Part shown: positions 43,535-53,008 of the stretch, piece after piece
Position numbering within the stretch: position 1 is the stretch's first letter
Layout: each line of letters begins with the position of its first letter
DNA from: Rhizobiales bacterium 2SD
GTDB lineage: Bacteria > Pseudomonadota > Alphaproteobacteria > Rhizobiales > Beijerinckiaceae
Assembly (NCBI GenBank): GCA_005502805.1
Contig: SCMY01000010.1
Coordinates: 62,001-126,000, forward strand
Direction: 5' to 3'
Length of the DNA stretch: 64,000 nucleotides
Program-made: the position numbers and the translations under genes
The notes under the pieces: generated by a model
Databases searched by the model: none
Told to the model about the DNA's origin: nothing
What the model saw: the letters and a program-made list of their open reading frames with translations, nothing else

Positions 43535-43818
43535 CACATGTGCCCCACTTCATCCGGCACGTCGAAGAAGGTCGGGTGCCGGTAGACCTTGGCGTTAGCC
43601 GGATCGAACAGCGGGCCCTTGTCGGAGGGCGCGCTGGCGACGATGTCGGCCGAGCGCACCACCCAGATGCTCACGCCCTCATTGCGGCGCGTATAGACAT
43701 CGCGGGCATTGAGGATTGCCATCTCGGCATCCGGCGCGTGCAAGCTGCCGACATGGCGGTGGTTGAGGCCGTGCTGGCCGCGGATGAAGACCTCCCAGAG
43801 GGGCCATTCGCTCGACAT
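43534..43818 (-). CDS. paaB: Phenylacetyl-CoA epoxidase subunit PaaB
   Basis: A 94-residue bridging subunit. Sequence typical of PaaB: WPLWEVFIRGQHGLNHRHVG, SLHAPDAEMAILNARDVYTR, RNEGVSIWVV and the end DPANAKVYRHPTFFDVPDEV. Start at the ATG 43818, because the upstream 26 codons are Arg/Pro-rich and not family-like. 25 bp after paaA. Confidence 0.95.
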   Translation of the reverse strand: MSSEWPLWEVFIRGQHGLNHRHVGSLHAPDAEMAILNARDVYTRRNEGVSIWVVRSADIVASAPSDKGPLFDPANAKVYRHPTFFDVPDEVGHM

Positions 43819-43843
43819 TGCTTTGCTCCCTTCTGGCGGTGCG

Positions 43844-44848
43844 TTACTCGGCAGCGATGCGCGAGGCCTGACGCCGCGCCGCCTGCTTCTCCGCATGGGC
43901 GGTGAGCCCGTCGCGGAACCAGGCGCCGTCGTTCCAGGCCTTGCGGCGCGCCTCCAGCCGCTCGCGATTGCACGGGCCTTCGCCGGCGATCACCGCGAAG
44001 AACTCGTTCCAGTCCGGCTCGCCGAAATCATGGCCGCCCTTTTCCTCGTTCCACTTCAGCGCGGGATCGGGGACGGTGAGGCCGAGATACTTGGCCTGCG
44101 GCACGGTCTGGTCGACGAATTTCTGGCGCAGCTCGTCGTTGGAATTCTGCTTGATCTTCCAGGCCATCGACTGGGCCGAATGCACCGAGGCATCATCCGA
44201 GGGGCCGAACATCATCAGCGACGGCCACCACCAGCGATCGAGGGCGTCCTGCGCCATCGCCTTCTGCTCCGGCGTGCCTTTGGCGAGCACGGTCATGATG
44301 TCGAAGCCCTGGCGCTGGTGGAAGCTCTCCTCCTTGCAGATACGGACCATGGCGCGGGCGTAAGGGCCGTAGGAGCAGCGCTGCAGCGGCACCTGGTTCA
44401 TGATCGCGGCACCGTCGACCAGCCAGCCGATCGCGCCGATATCGGCCCAGCTCAGCGTCGGATAGTTGAAGATCGAGGAGTACTTCGCCTTGCCGGAATG
44501 GAGCTGCTCGTACATCTGGTCGCGGCTGATGCCGAGCGTCTCCGCCGCGCAGTAGAGATAGAGGCCGTGGCCGGCCTCGTCCTGGACCTTGGCGAGCAGG
44601 ATCGCCTTGCGCTCTAGGGTCGGGGCGCGGCTGATCCAGTTGCCCTCCGGCAATTGGCCAACGATCTCGGAATGGGCGTGCTGGCTGATCTGGCGGATCA
44701 GCGTCTTGCGGTAATCCTCCGGCATCCACTCCTTCGGCTCGATCTTCTGGCCGGCGTCGATGCGTTCCTGGAAGGCGCGCTCCTGCGGCTCCATCTCGTC
44801 GAGGCTGCGGACGCGCTTGGTGTCCGTCTTCACCATCTGGGCATACAT
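43844..44848 (-). CDS. paaA: Phenylacetyl-CoA epoxidase catalytic subunit PaaA
   Basis: A 334-residue diiron oxygenase that inserts oxygen in the phenyl ring of phenylacetyl-CoA. Metal-ligand motifs: E61 in HSEIVGQLPEG, E91-x-x-H94 in VQDEAGHG, and E174-x-x-H177 in CKEESFHQRQG. Substrate-binding regions such as KYSSIFNYPTLSWADIGAIG are conserved. It is the second gene of the operon that begins with the thiolase. Confidence 0.96.
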   Translation of the reverse strand: MYAQMVKTDTKRVRSLDEMEPQERAFQERIDAGQKIEPKEWMPEDYRKTLIRQISQHAHSEIVGQLPEGNWISRAPTLERKAILLAKVQDEAGHGLYLYCAAETLGISRDQMYEQLHSGKAKYSSIFNYPTLSWADIGAIGWLVDGAAIMNQVPLQRCSYGPYARAMVRICKEESFHQRQGFDIMTVLAKGTPEQKAMAQDALDRWWWPSLMMFGPSDDASVHSAQSMAWKIKQNSNDELRQKFVDQTVPQAKYLGLTVPDPALKWNEEKGGHDFGEPDWNEFFAVIAGEGPCNRERLEARRKAWNDGAWFRDGLTAHAEKQAARRQASRIAAE

Positions 44849-44876
44849 CGGCCTGCCTCCTGTTCCGCCTCGCGCG

Positions 44877-46082
<1,206 letters not shown>

Positions 46083-46120
46083 GATCTCTCTCCCCGAAAT
46101 CTGTCGTTTCGTTTTTATCA

Positions 46121-46134
46121 ACCGACCGGTCGGT
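46121..46134. promoter_or_regulatory. TetR/PaaR-like operator upstream of the paaJABCDE-Z operon
   Basis: ACCGACCGGTCGGT, a perfect 14-bp palindrome, in an AT-rich stretch 39 bp before the paaJ start. On the minus strand it is followed within a few bases by GATAAAA, a possible -10 element, so a bound repressor would block the promoter. Same core as the site at 30934. Confidence 0.75.
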
Positions 46135-46281
46135 CATTTAATTGCACGAAATCTAACGGAGATCAACCGCATCGTTTCGGCAGGGCCACCGCCCGCAGTG
46201 ATGGCGCGCCGCCGCATCAAATCCCAGGCCTGCGAAAATATTGGGGCGGGGTCGTTTGCCGGTCGTCGCCGTAGCCAAATT

Positions 46282-46299
46282 TAGACACTATAATGTCTA
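46282..46299 (+). promoter_or_regulatory. Promoter with operator palindrome for the small XRE gene
   Basis: TAGACACTATAATGTCTA: inverted repeat TAGACA / TGTCTA with a six-base spacer. A perfect -10 hexamer TATAAT (46289-46294) lies inside. The start codon of the XRE gene is 33 bp downstream, which suggests autoregulation. No good -35 box is seen. Confidence 0.65.
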
Positions 46300-46332
46300 G
46301 CGACGACCTGCGCGGTCCGCTTCGCTCAGATC

Positions 46333-46539
46333 ATGGACGTTCGGCGGATCGTGGCAAAGAACGTGCGGGAAATCCGCTCGGCAGCGCAGCTTTCTCAGGA
46401 GGAGGTCGCGGTTCGCATGGGCGTCGAACAGACCTATGTGAGTGGCCTCGAACGAGGTGTGCGCAACCCCACCATTACCACGCTGGACCGCGCGGCCCGC
46501 GCGCTGAACGTTAGAGTCTCGGAGCTTCTGAGAGAGTAA
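46333..46539 (+). CDS. Small XRE-family DNA-binding protein
   Basis: A 68-residue protein that is only a lambda-repressor-like helix-turn-helix: VAKNVREIRSAAQLSQEEVA, RMGVEQTYVSGLERGVRNPT and ITTLDRAARALNV. Size and the palindrome over its promoter resemble small autoregulated repressors and restriction-modification controller proteins, but no restriction or methylase gene is close. It lies between the catabolic island and dnaQ, on the strand of dnaQ, with 104 bp between. Confidence 0.88.
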   Translation: MDVRRIVAKNVREIRSAAQLSQEEVAVRMGVEQTYVSGLERGVRNPTITTLDRAARALNVRVSELLRE

Positions 46540-46643
46540 GGATTGCCGAGAGGCGGGTTGATTCGGGTAGGCCATCAAATCAGCTCGACGAGGATTTGCG
46601 AGACAGCCTTCGCTCTTGGATCCGGTTACAGGACGGTGAGACA

Positions 46644-47405
46644 ATGCAGGAAGCCACCAAGGGCTCTGAAATTAAAGCAGCTTCTGAGTTTAAAGGGCTG
46701 CGCGAGGTGGTCCTGGACACCGAGACCACCGGCGTCGAAGCCCTGAAGGGCGATCGCATCGTCGAGATCGGCTGTGTCGAGCTCATCAACCACTGCCCGA
46801 CCGGCCGCACCTTTCACGTTTACATCAATCCCGAGCGGGACATGCCGGAAGGCGCCTTCAAGGTGCATGGGCTGTCCGAAGCTTTTCTCTCCGACAAGCC
46901 GGTTTTCGCCGCAGTCGCCAGCGAATTCGCCGCCTTCATCGCCGATGCCAAGCTCGTCATCCACAATGCCGCCTTCGACGTCGGCTTCATCAATATGGAG
47001 TTCGGCCGGCTCGGCCTGCCCGCGATCGTGCCGGCGCTGGTGGTCGACACGCTCTCGATGGCGAGGCGCAAGCATCCCGGAGCCAGCAACAGCCTGGACG
47101 CGCTCTGCTCGCGCTACGGCATCGACAACAGCCGCCGTACCAAGCACGGCGCGCTGCTCGACTCCGAGATCCTGGCCGAGGTCTATATCGAGCTGATCGG
47201 CGGCAAGCAGACCAGCCTCGGCTTCGGCGCTACCGCTACGGGCAAGGCGGGCGTGGGGCTCGCGGTCGCGATGGAGCGCCCGGTCCGTCAGCGCCCGCTT
47301 GCGGTGCGCCTGACGCCGGAGGAGCGAGCGGCCCATGAGGCCTTCGTGCTGAAGCTCAAGGGGCCGCTCTGGCGCGGTTATCTCGGCGTGCCCGAGGAGG
47401 CATAA
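46644..47405 (+). CDS. dnaQ: DNA polymerase III epsilon subunit (proofreading exonuclease)
   Basis: A 253-residue DEDDh 3'-5' exonuclease. ExoI VVLDTETTG, ExoII HNAAFDVGFINME, and ExoIII HGALLDSEILAEVY (His and Asp) are present, with a C-terminal part that binds the alpha subunit. Most homologues begin MREIVLDTETTG; here the matching codon is CTG (LREVVLDTETTG) and the best ATG is 18 codons earlier, so the protein carries a short N-terminal extension. A CTG start after AAAGGG cannot be ruled out. It is separated from coaE by the catabolic island. Confidence 0.93.
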   Translation: MQEATKGSEIKAASEFKGLREVVLDTETTGVEALKGDRIVEIGCVELINHCPTGRTFHVYINPERDMPEGAFKVHGLSEAFLSDKPVFAAVASEFAAFIADAKLVIHNAAFDVGFINMEFGRLGLPAIVPALVVDTLSMARRKHPGASNSLDALCSRYGIDNSRRTKHGALLDSEILAEVYIELIGGKQTSLGFGATATGKAGVGLAVAMERPVRQRPLAVRLTPEERAAHEAFVLKLKGPLWRGYLGVPEEA

Positions 47406-47413
47406 GGCTGAGC

Positions 47414-47442
47414 GTCATGCTCGGGCGGAGCCCGAGCATGAC
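47414..47442. repeat. REP-like palindrome after dnaQ
   Basis: GTCATGCTCGGGC - GGA - GCCCGAGCATGAC, a perfect 13-bp hairpin 8 bp past the dnaQ stop, in the gap to the convergent TerC gene. The same GTCATGCTCGG core occurs at 56070. Such elements are dispersed in Hyphomicrobiales genomes; it may also act as a terminator or mRNA stabiliser. Confidence 0.8.
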
Positions 47443-47453
47443 GGCGGTCTGGA

Positions 47454-48197
47454 CTACTCGCCCTGCTTCCGGCTTGCCCGGCGCGACATCATGTTGAGGC
47501 CCTCGATCAGGGCCGAGAAGGCCATGGCGGCGTAGATGTAGCCCTTCGGTATATGGGCGCCGAAGCCTTCGCCGATCAGGGTGCCGCCGATCATCAGGAG
47601 GAAGCCGAGCGCAAGCATCACGATCGTCGGGTTCTTGTCGATGAAGCGCGCCAGCGGGTCGGCCGCGAGCAGCATCACCGCGACGGCGACGACGACGGCG
47701 ATCACCATCACCGGGATGTGCTCGGTCATGCCGACGGCCGTGATGATGCTGTCGATCGAGAAGACGAGATCGAGCAGCAGGATCTGGAAGATCACGCCGC
47801 CGAAGGTCACGGCCGCGGCAGTGCTGCCATCGAACATGTCGGGGCCGTGATCGGGATCGACCTTGTGATGGATCTCCTTGGTCGCCTTCCAGACCAGGAA
47901 CAGGCCGCCGGCGATCAGGATGATGTCGCGCCAGGAGAAGGCCTTGCCGAACACCGAGAACACCGGCGCTGTCAGCTGCACGATGAAGGCGACGGTCGAG
48001 AGCAGGCCGAGGCGCAGGATCAGCGCCAGGCCTATGCCGATCCGCCGGCCGCGCGAGCGCTGATGCTCGGGCAGCTTGTTGGTCAGGATCGAGATGAAGA
48101 TGAGGTTGTCGATACCGAGGACGACCTCCATGGCGATCAGGGCGCCGAGCGCCACCCAGACTGCTGGGTCGGCGGCGAGCGTCATAAGGGAATCCAT
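47454..48197 (-). CDS. TerC-family integral membrane protein
   Basis: A 247-residue protein with about seven membrane helices. TerC motifs: AMEVVLGIDNLIFISIL with the acidic pair E/D in the first helices, and LLLDLVFSIDSIITAVGM in the second half, both thought to bind metal ions. Bacterial members export manganese or give tellurite resistance. A second ATG at 48185 has a better-placed GGA. I looked for a yybP-ykoY manganese riboswitch upstream and found nothing similar. Confidence 0.88.
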   Translation of the reverse strand: MDSLMTLAADPAVWVALGALIAMEVVLGIDNLIFISILTNKLPEHQRSRGRRIGIGLALILRLGLLSTVAFIVQLTAPVFSVFGKAFSWRDIILIAGGLFLVWKATKEIHHKVDPDHGPDMFDGSTAAAVTFGGVIFQILLLDLVFSIDSIITAVGMTEHIPVMVIAVVVAVAVMLLAADPLARFIDKNPTIVMLALGFLLMIGGTLIGEGFGAHIPKGYIYAAMAFSALIEGLNMMSRRASRKQGE

Positions 48198-48294
48198 GGA
48201 AGTCGTGAACCTCGCGGGAACGGCGCGCCGGGATGGCGGCCTCTGGCCCGCGGGACATGGAAACGTTCCGGCGATTTACAACGGCTCGAGCAAC

Positions 48295-48317
48295 AAAAAA
48301 GAGCCCCGAAGGGCTCT
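48295..48317 (-). terminator. Rho-independent terminator of secB
   Basis: AGAGCCC-TTCG-GGGCTCT on the minus strand, seven pairs with a UUCG-type loop, followed by TTTTTT. It is 34 bp past the secB stop and thus isolates secB from the TerC gene. Confidence 0.85.
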
Positions 48318-48350
48318 GATCTGTCGAATTCGTGATGCCGAGGCGCTGAT

Positions 48351-48845
48351 TCAGGCGTTCGGCGTGCCCTGCTGCGCCTGCATCTCCTCGAGGCGCTGGC
48401 GGTAGAGCGCGGCAAAATCGATCGGGTCGATATAGAGCGGCGGGAAGCCGCCATTGCGGACGGCTTCGGCGACGATCGCGCGAGCAAACGGGAACAACAG
48501 GCGCGGGCAGTCGATCATCACGACGGCATGCACTTGCTCCTGCGGCACGCCGAGGATGCGGAAGACGCCGGCATAGCTGAGCTCGAAGGCGAACAGTGTC
48601 TCGTCGTTGAGTGTCGCCTTGCCTTCGAGTGTCAGGATGGTCTCGACGTCGTTCTCGCCGAGCGCGTTGGCGTGGACGTTGACCTGCAGGCCGATCTGCG
48701 GGCCACCCTGCTGTTGCTGCTGGATCAGCGAGCGCGGGGCATTGGGGTTCTCGAAGGAGAAATCCTTGATGTACTGGACCAGCGTGTTGAGGCTGGGTCC
48801 CTGCTGGTCGCCGGCGCCGGCGCCGTTGCCGTTTTCGTTGGCCAT
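48351..48845 (-). CDS. secB: Protein-export chaperone SecB
   Basis: A 164-residue tetrameric chaperone that holds preproteins unfolded and delivers them to SecA. SecB core: LVQYIKDFSFENPNAP, FAFELSYAGVFRI, CPRLLFPFARAIVAEAVRNG and GGFPPLYIDPIDFAALY. Start at the ATG 48845, which gives MANENGNGAG; the open frame to 48980 is not family-like. It is divergent from the Tim44-domain gene, as in many alphaproteobacteria. Confidence 0.95.
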   Translation of the reverse strand: MANENGNGAGAGDQQGPSLNTLVQYIKDFSFENPNAPRSLIQQQQQGGPQIGLQVNVHANALGENDVETILTLEGKATLNDETLFAFELSYAGVFRILGVPQEQVHAVVMIDCPRLLFPFARAIVAEAVRNGGFPPLYIDPIDFAALYRQRLEEMQAQQGTPNA

Positions 48846-49098
48846 CGGTCCCATCATGTCTGTAAAGAAAATCCTCGGGAAATTCCGTGCCGTGGCCGGA
48901 ATTGCCCGGCAAGGCAGCGGCGCCGGGCTCGCGTCGGCTATCATGGCGGCGGGGCCGGCACAAGCGAAGCGCGCCTTCACGCCCTTGTCGCACCCCGGGG
49001 GTGGATGTTACGAGCCTCCCTCACCATATCCGTTCGATGATGGGCGGCAGAAGCGCGCCCGCGCGGGAACGAGTTTTCGAGGTTCGGATCAGCCGGCG

Positions 49099-49824
49099 AT
49101 GCAGAATTTCGATATGACGACCCTGGTCTTCCTGGCCCTGGCCGTTTTCGTCGCCTGGAAACTGCGCTCGGTGCTGGGCCAGAAGACCGGGCACGAGAAG
49201 CCGCCGGCAGACCCCTTCGCGCGCCGCGAGACCCCGCCGATGCGGCCCGATCAGCCGGCCAATGGCGAGCGCCGCGACAATGTCGTCCGCCTGCCGGGCG
49301 CCGCCAACGATGCCGCGGCTGCTCCGGTGGCCGATGCTGAGCGCTGGAAGGATATTGCCGAGCCGGGATCGCCTATCGCCGCCGGTCTCGATGCGATCGT
49401 TCGCCAGGAGCCGCGCTTCGAGCCGCAGGGTTTCCTGATCGGCGCGAAATCAGCTTATGAGACCATCGTCACCGCCTTTGCCCGCGGTGATCGCAAGACC
49501 TTGAAGGGTTTGCTCGCCAAGGAGGTCTATGACGGCTTCGAGCAGGCGATCGCCGAGCGCGAGAAGCGCGGCGAGAAAGCCGAATCCAATTTCGTCTCGA
49601 TCGACAAGGCTCAGATCGTCGGCGTCGATGTCAAGGGCAAGGCCGCCCAGGTCACCATCGCCTTCGTCTCGCAGCTGATCAGCGCGGTCCGCGATGCGCA
49701 GGGCAATGTCGTCGACGGCAGCGCCGATGCGGTCTCCGAGGTCAACGACGTCTGGACCTTCGCGCGCCAGCTCGGCAGCCGCGATCCGAACTGGCTGCTG
49801 GTCGCCACCGAATCGGCCGCGTGA
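49099..49824 (+). CDS. Tim44-domain protein (TimA-like)
   Basis: A 241-residue protein with one N-terminal membrane helix (TTLVFLALAVFVAWKLRSVL), a Pro/Ala/Arg-rich linker, and a C-terminal Tim44-like domain (FLIGAKSAYETIVTAFARGD; RKTLKGLLAKEVYDGFEQAI; VNDVWTFARQLGSRDPNWLL). Bacterial Tim44 proteins are related to the mitochondrial import motor part and lie at the inner membrane. A second ATG at 49114 is possible. mltA overlaps its stop by four bases. Confidence 0.9.
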   Translation: MQNFDMTTLVFLALAVFVAWKLRSVLGQKTGHEKPPADPFARRETPPMRPDQPANGERRDNVVRLPGAANDAAAAPVADAERWKDIAEPGSPIAAGLDAIVRQEPRFEPQGFLIGAKSAYETIVTAFARGDRKTLKGLLAKEVYDGFEQAIAEREKRGEKAESNFVSIDKAQIVGVDVKGKAAQVTIAFVSQLISAVRDAQGNVVDGSADAVSEVNDVWTFARQLGSRDPNWLLVATESAA

Positions 49825-50984
49825 TCCGTGTCGCCGGTCTCGTTCTGGGGCTGCTGGCCGCAGGTGTATCGATGACCGGTGCGGACGCCTCGCCTCCACC
49901 CTTGCCGCAGGGCGCCCGGGCCGAACCCGTGGCGCCCGCTTCGCTTGTCGGCTGGGGCGCCGATGACCAGCTCGCCGTGCTGCGCCTGTTCGCGCAGGGC
50001 TGCGAGACTGATCCGCCGCTGCGGCAAGGCGCCGCCTCGCCGCCGGCCCTGCCGGCGCTGTGCAGCAAGGCAGCGAGCCTGCTCGCGGCGGGTGATGTAA
50101 GCCCGGACTCGGCTCGCCGCTTCTTCGCCGACAATTTCGCGTTCTGGCGCATCCGTCCGGCCGGCGCCGAGCGTGGCTTCATGACCGGCTATTTCGAGCC
50201 GGAATTCGAGGGCTCGCTGGTCCGCTCGGACGCTTTTCCGACGCCGCTCTATGGCCGCCCGACCGATCTGGTGACCAAGATGCCGGGCGACGACTGGCCC
50301 GGGCTCGACCCGGCGCTGACCTCGGCGCGGCGGACGGCTGGAGGGCTGGAGCCCTTCCCGGATCGCGCTGCGATCGAGGAGGGCGCGCTCATCGGCCAGG
50401 GACTCGAGATCCTCTTCATGCGTGATCCCGTCGATCGCTTTGTCCTGCAGGTCCAGGGCTCGGGCCGGATCCGCCTGCCGGACGGCAAGGTGACGCGGCT
50501 GGTCTATGCCGGGCGCAACGGCCACCCCTATACCTCGCTCGGCCGCGAGCTCAGCCGGCGCGAGAACATCCCGCCCGAGCAGATGACGATGGACAAGCTG
50601 ATCGCCCGGCTTAAGGCCGATGCGAGCTTCGCCCGCGAGCTCATCCGGCTCAACCGCTCCTTCGTCTTCTTCGCTCGCAACGACGCTTTACCGCCCGACT
50701 CCGGCCCGATCGGCGGCGCCGGCCTGCCGCTGACCCCGCTGCGCAGCATCGCCGTCGACCGCTCGCTCTGGCCCTATGGCATGCCGGCCTGGATCGAGAC
50801 CGAGATTCCCGACGGCAAAGGCGGCAGTGCAAAGCTCGCTCGTCTCATGCTGGCGCAGGATACCGGCACCGCGATCGTCGGCCCGGCCCGGATCGATCTC
50901 TTCGTCGGCTCGGGGGCCGAGGCCGGCCATCGTGCAGGGCTGGTCCGCCATCCCGTCGATTTCGTCGTGCTCTGGCCGCGCTAG
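49821..50984 (+). CDS. mltA: Membrane-bound lytic murein transglycosylase A
   Basis: A 387-residue exported enzyme: signal peptide IRVAGLVLGLLAAGVSMTGADA without a lipobox, the MltA domain (GFMTGYFEPEFEGSLVRSD; FVLQVQGSGRIRLPDG) and the C-terminal 3D domain with the catalytic Asp in AQDTGTAIVGPARIDLFVG. It cleaves peptidoglycan glycan strands. GTG start overlaps the Tim44 gene stop (GTGA); the Smr gene begins 2 bp after. Confidence 0.94.
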   Translation: MIRVAGLVLGLLAAGVSMTGADASPPPLPQGARAEPVAPASLVGWGADDQLAVLRLFAQGCETDPPLRQGAASPPALPALCSKAASLLAAGDVSPDSARRFFADNFAFWRIRPAGAERGFMTGYFEPEFEGSLVRSDAFPTPLYGRPTDLVTKMPGDDWPGLDPALTSARRTAGGLEPFPDRAAIEEGALIGQGLEILFMRDPVDRFVLQVQGSGRIRLPDGKVTRLVYAGRNGHPYTSLGRELSRRENIPPEQMTMDKLIARLKADASFARELIRLNRSFVFFARNDALPPDSGPIGGAGLPLTPLRSIAVDRSLWPYGMPAWIETEIPDGKGGSAKLARLMLAQDTGTAIVGPARIDLFVGSGAEAGHRAGLVRHPVDFVVLWPR

Positions 50985-50986
50985 TC

Positions 50987-51547
50987 ATGCGCCGGCGCGG
51001 CAAGCTCCTCTCTGAAGCGGAACTCGCGCTCTGGCGCCAGGTCGCGCGCACGGTCACGCCCCTGGCAGGCCGTAAAGCCGTTGAACCGGAACCTGACGCG
51101 CCGCAGGAGAAACCCGGTCCGGCGGCGGAGAGCACCACCTCTCCGGCAAGGCTCAGCCCCGCCCGGGCACCCGCCAAGCCTGCGCCACCGCCGCTCGTGC
51201 CGCTGGAGCGGCGCATGCGCACGCAATTGCGCAGGGGCCAGCAGGGCGTCGAGGCGGTGATCGATCTGCATGGCTTGCGCCAGGACGAAGCGCATTCGGC
51301 CTTGCGCGGTTTCCTGCGCTTGCAGCAGCAGCGCGGCGCCAAGCTCGTGCTGGTGGTGACCGGCAAGGGCGTCGCCGGCGATCTCCCCTATGGCGAGGAG
51401 AGGGGCATCCTCCGTCGCAACGTGCCGCATTGGCTGCGCCTGCCGGATTTGCGCCCGCTGGTGCTCGGTTTCGACGAGGCCGAGCAGCGCCATGGTGGCA
51501 CCGGTGCGCTCTATATTCGCTTGCGCCGCAGCCGGGAGCTCGGCTGA
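50987..51547 (+). CDS. Smr (MutS2 C-terminal-like) domain protein
   Basis: A 186-residue protein. N-terminal RRGKLLSEAELALWRQVART, a Pro/Ala linker and a C-terminal Smr domain with VIDLHGLRQDEAHSALRGFL (DxHG motif) and LVVVTGKG. Smr domains are nicking nucleases or RNA-cleaving modules. Gene pair mltA-smr is usual in this class. The stop overlaps the start of the XRE gene in TGATG. Confidence 0.92.
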   Translation: MRRRGKLLSEAELALWRQVARTVTPLAGRKAVEPEPDAPQEKPGPAAESTTSPARLSPARAPAKPAPPPLVPLERRMRTQLRRGQQGVEAVIDLHGLRQDEAHSALRGFLRLQQQRGAKLVLVVTGKGVAGDLPYGEERGILRRNVPHWLRLPDLRPLVLGFDEAEQRHGGTGALYIRLRRSRELG

Positions 51548-51921
51548 TGACGCCCTTCGGCCGCCGCGTCCGCGAATTGCGCGCCGCCCGCGGCGTCACT
51601 CTGGCGCAGATGGCGCAGGCGCTCGGCGTCACTCCCGCTTATCTTTCGGCGTTGGAGCACGGCAAGCGCGGCCAGCCGACCTTCACCCTGATCCAGGGCG
51701 CGATCCATCATCTCGGTGTGATCTGGGACGAGGCCGACGAATTGATCCGCCTCGCCGAACTCTCGCATCCGCGCATCGTGATCGATACCGCCGGCCTCGA
51801 ACCGGAGGCGACCTTGTTCGCCAATCGCCTCGCCCATGAGGTGCAGTGGCTCGGCCCGTCCGATCTCGCCGCCTTGATCTCGATCCTCGACAGTGCAGCG
51901 CGCCGCCGCGGCAGTGCTTGA
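51547..51921 (+). CDS. XRE-family transcriptional regulator
   Basis: A 124-residue protein with an N-terminal helix-turn-helix: FGRRVRELRAARGVTLAQMA, QALGVTPAYLSALEHGKRGQ, and a C-terminal helical part (EATLFANRLAHEVQWLGPSD). It belongs to a conserved alphaproteobacterial group found behind smr. Target unknown. Translationally coupled to smr by a one-base overlap. Confidence 0.9.
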   Translation: MTPFGRRVRELRAARGVTLAQMAQALGVTPAYLSALEHGKRGQPTFTLIQGAIHHLGVIWDEADELIRLAELSHPRIVIDTAGLEPEATLFANRLAHEVQWLGPSDLAALISILDSAARRRGSA

Positions 51922-51978
51922 CCTGGCCTGCCGGCAAATGCGACACGCCGCCATCCTCCCGCCATCACGGATTTCTTC

Positions 51979-52977
51979 ATGACCTCCAAGCGCTATGACG
52001 TGCTCGCTTTGGGCAATGCCATCGTCGACGTCTTCGCCGCGGCGGAGGAAAATTTCCTGGCGAAGTACGAGCTGGTCAAAGGCTCGATGGCGCTGATCGA
52101 CGAGAACAGGGCCGAACTGCTCTATGGCGCGATGGGCCCTGGCAAGGTGGTCTCGGGCGGCTCGGCCGCCAACACCATTGCCGGCCTGGCCTCCTTCGGC
52201 GGCAAGGGTGCCTTCATCGGCAAAGTCAAGGCCGACGAGCTCGGCAAGCTCTATCGCCATGACCTGACCTCGCTCGGCGTCGCCTTCGATACCGCCGCAG
52301 CGACGCAGGGCCCGGCGACGGCGCGCTCCTTCATCATCGTCACGCCCGATGGCGAGCGCACGATGAACACCTATCTCGGCGCCTGCCAGGGCCTGTCGCC
52401 GGCCGATGTCGATTCCGCCACGGTCGAGAATGCCGACATCGTCTATCTCGAAGGCTATCTCTGGGATCCGCCGGCAGCCAAGGACGCTTTCCGCAAGGCC
52501 TCCGAGCTCGCCCACAAGGCCGGTGGCCGCGTCGCCATCACCCTGTCGGATTCCTTCTGCGTCGATCGCTATCGCGACGAGTTCCTCGGCCTGGTCCGCA
52601 ATGGCCTGGTCGATCTCGTCTTCGCCAACGAGCACGAGCTGAAGAGCCTCTACCAGAGCGCCGATTTCGACACGGCGCTGGCGGCGATGCGGGCGGAGAA
52701 CATCCTCGCCGTCATCACCCGTTCCGAGAATGGCGCGCTGGCGCTGACGCCGGACGGCGTCGTCGCCGAGCCGGTCTTCCCGGTCGAGCGCGTGGTCGAT
52801 GCGACCGGCGCCGGCGATCTCTTCGCCGCTGGCTTCCTGCACGGCCTGACCACCAATCGCGAGGCGCGCGACTGCCTGCGGCTCGGCGCGCTCGCCGCCG
52901 CCGAGGTCATCAGCCATGTCGGCGCGCGCCCGGACGTCAGCCTGAAGACGCTCGCCGGCAATAACGGCCTGCTCTGA
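51979..52977 (+). CDS. PfkB-family carbohydrate/adenosine kinase
   Basis: A 332-residue ribokinase-fold enzyme. N-terminal YDVLALGNAIVDVFAAAEEN, GGSAANTIAGLASFGGKGAF, and the anion-hole/catalytic motif DATGAGDLFAAGFLHGL with the catalytic Asp are visible. Proteins of this type in Hyphomicrobiales are commonly annotated as adenosine kinases; substrate is not settled by sequence. It ends at a shared hairpin with hemA. Confidence 0.9.
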   Translation: MTSKRYDVLALGNAIVDVFAAAEENFLAKYELVKGSMALIDENRAELLYGAMGPGKVVSGGSAANTIAGLASFGGKGAFIGKVKADELGKLYRHDLTSLGVAFDTAAATQGPATARSFIIVTPDGERTMNTYLGACQGLSPADVDSATVENADIVYLEGYLWDPPAAKDAFRKASELAHKAGGRVAITLSDSFCVDRYRDEFLGLVRNGLVDLVFANEHELKSLYQSADFDTALAAMRAENILAVITRSENGALALTPDGVVAEPVFPVERVVDATGAGDLFAAGFLHGLTTNREARDCLRLGALAAAEVISHVGARPDVSLKTLAGNNGLL

Positions 52978-52986
52978 GAAACAAGG

Positions 52987-53008
52987 GCGGGCGGCTCAGG
53001 CCGCCCGC
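52987..53008. terminator. Bidirectional hairpin between the PfkB gene and hemA
   Basis: GCGGGCGGC (52987-52995) and GCCGCCCGC (53000-53008) with a TCAG loop, 9 perfect pairs, then TT on the plus strand. The hemA stop codon lies within the loop, so the hemA end and the stem share bases. Confidence 0.6.

Noticed and set aside
46333..46539. Controller protein of a restriction-modification system
   Set aside because: Size and operator layout are similar, but no methyltransferase or restriction gene is near.
48198..48294. Possible manganese (yybP-ykoY) riboswitch before the TerC gene
   Set aside because: TerC genes sometimes carry one, but I found neither the conserved loops nor room for the fold after the secB terminator.
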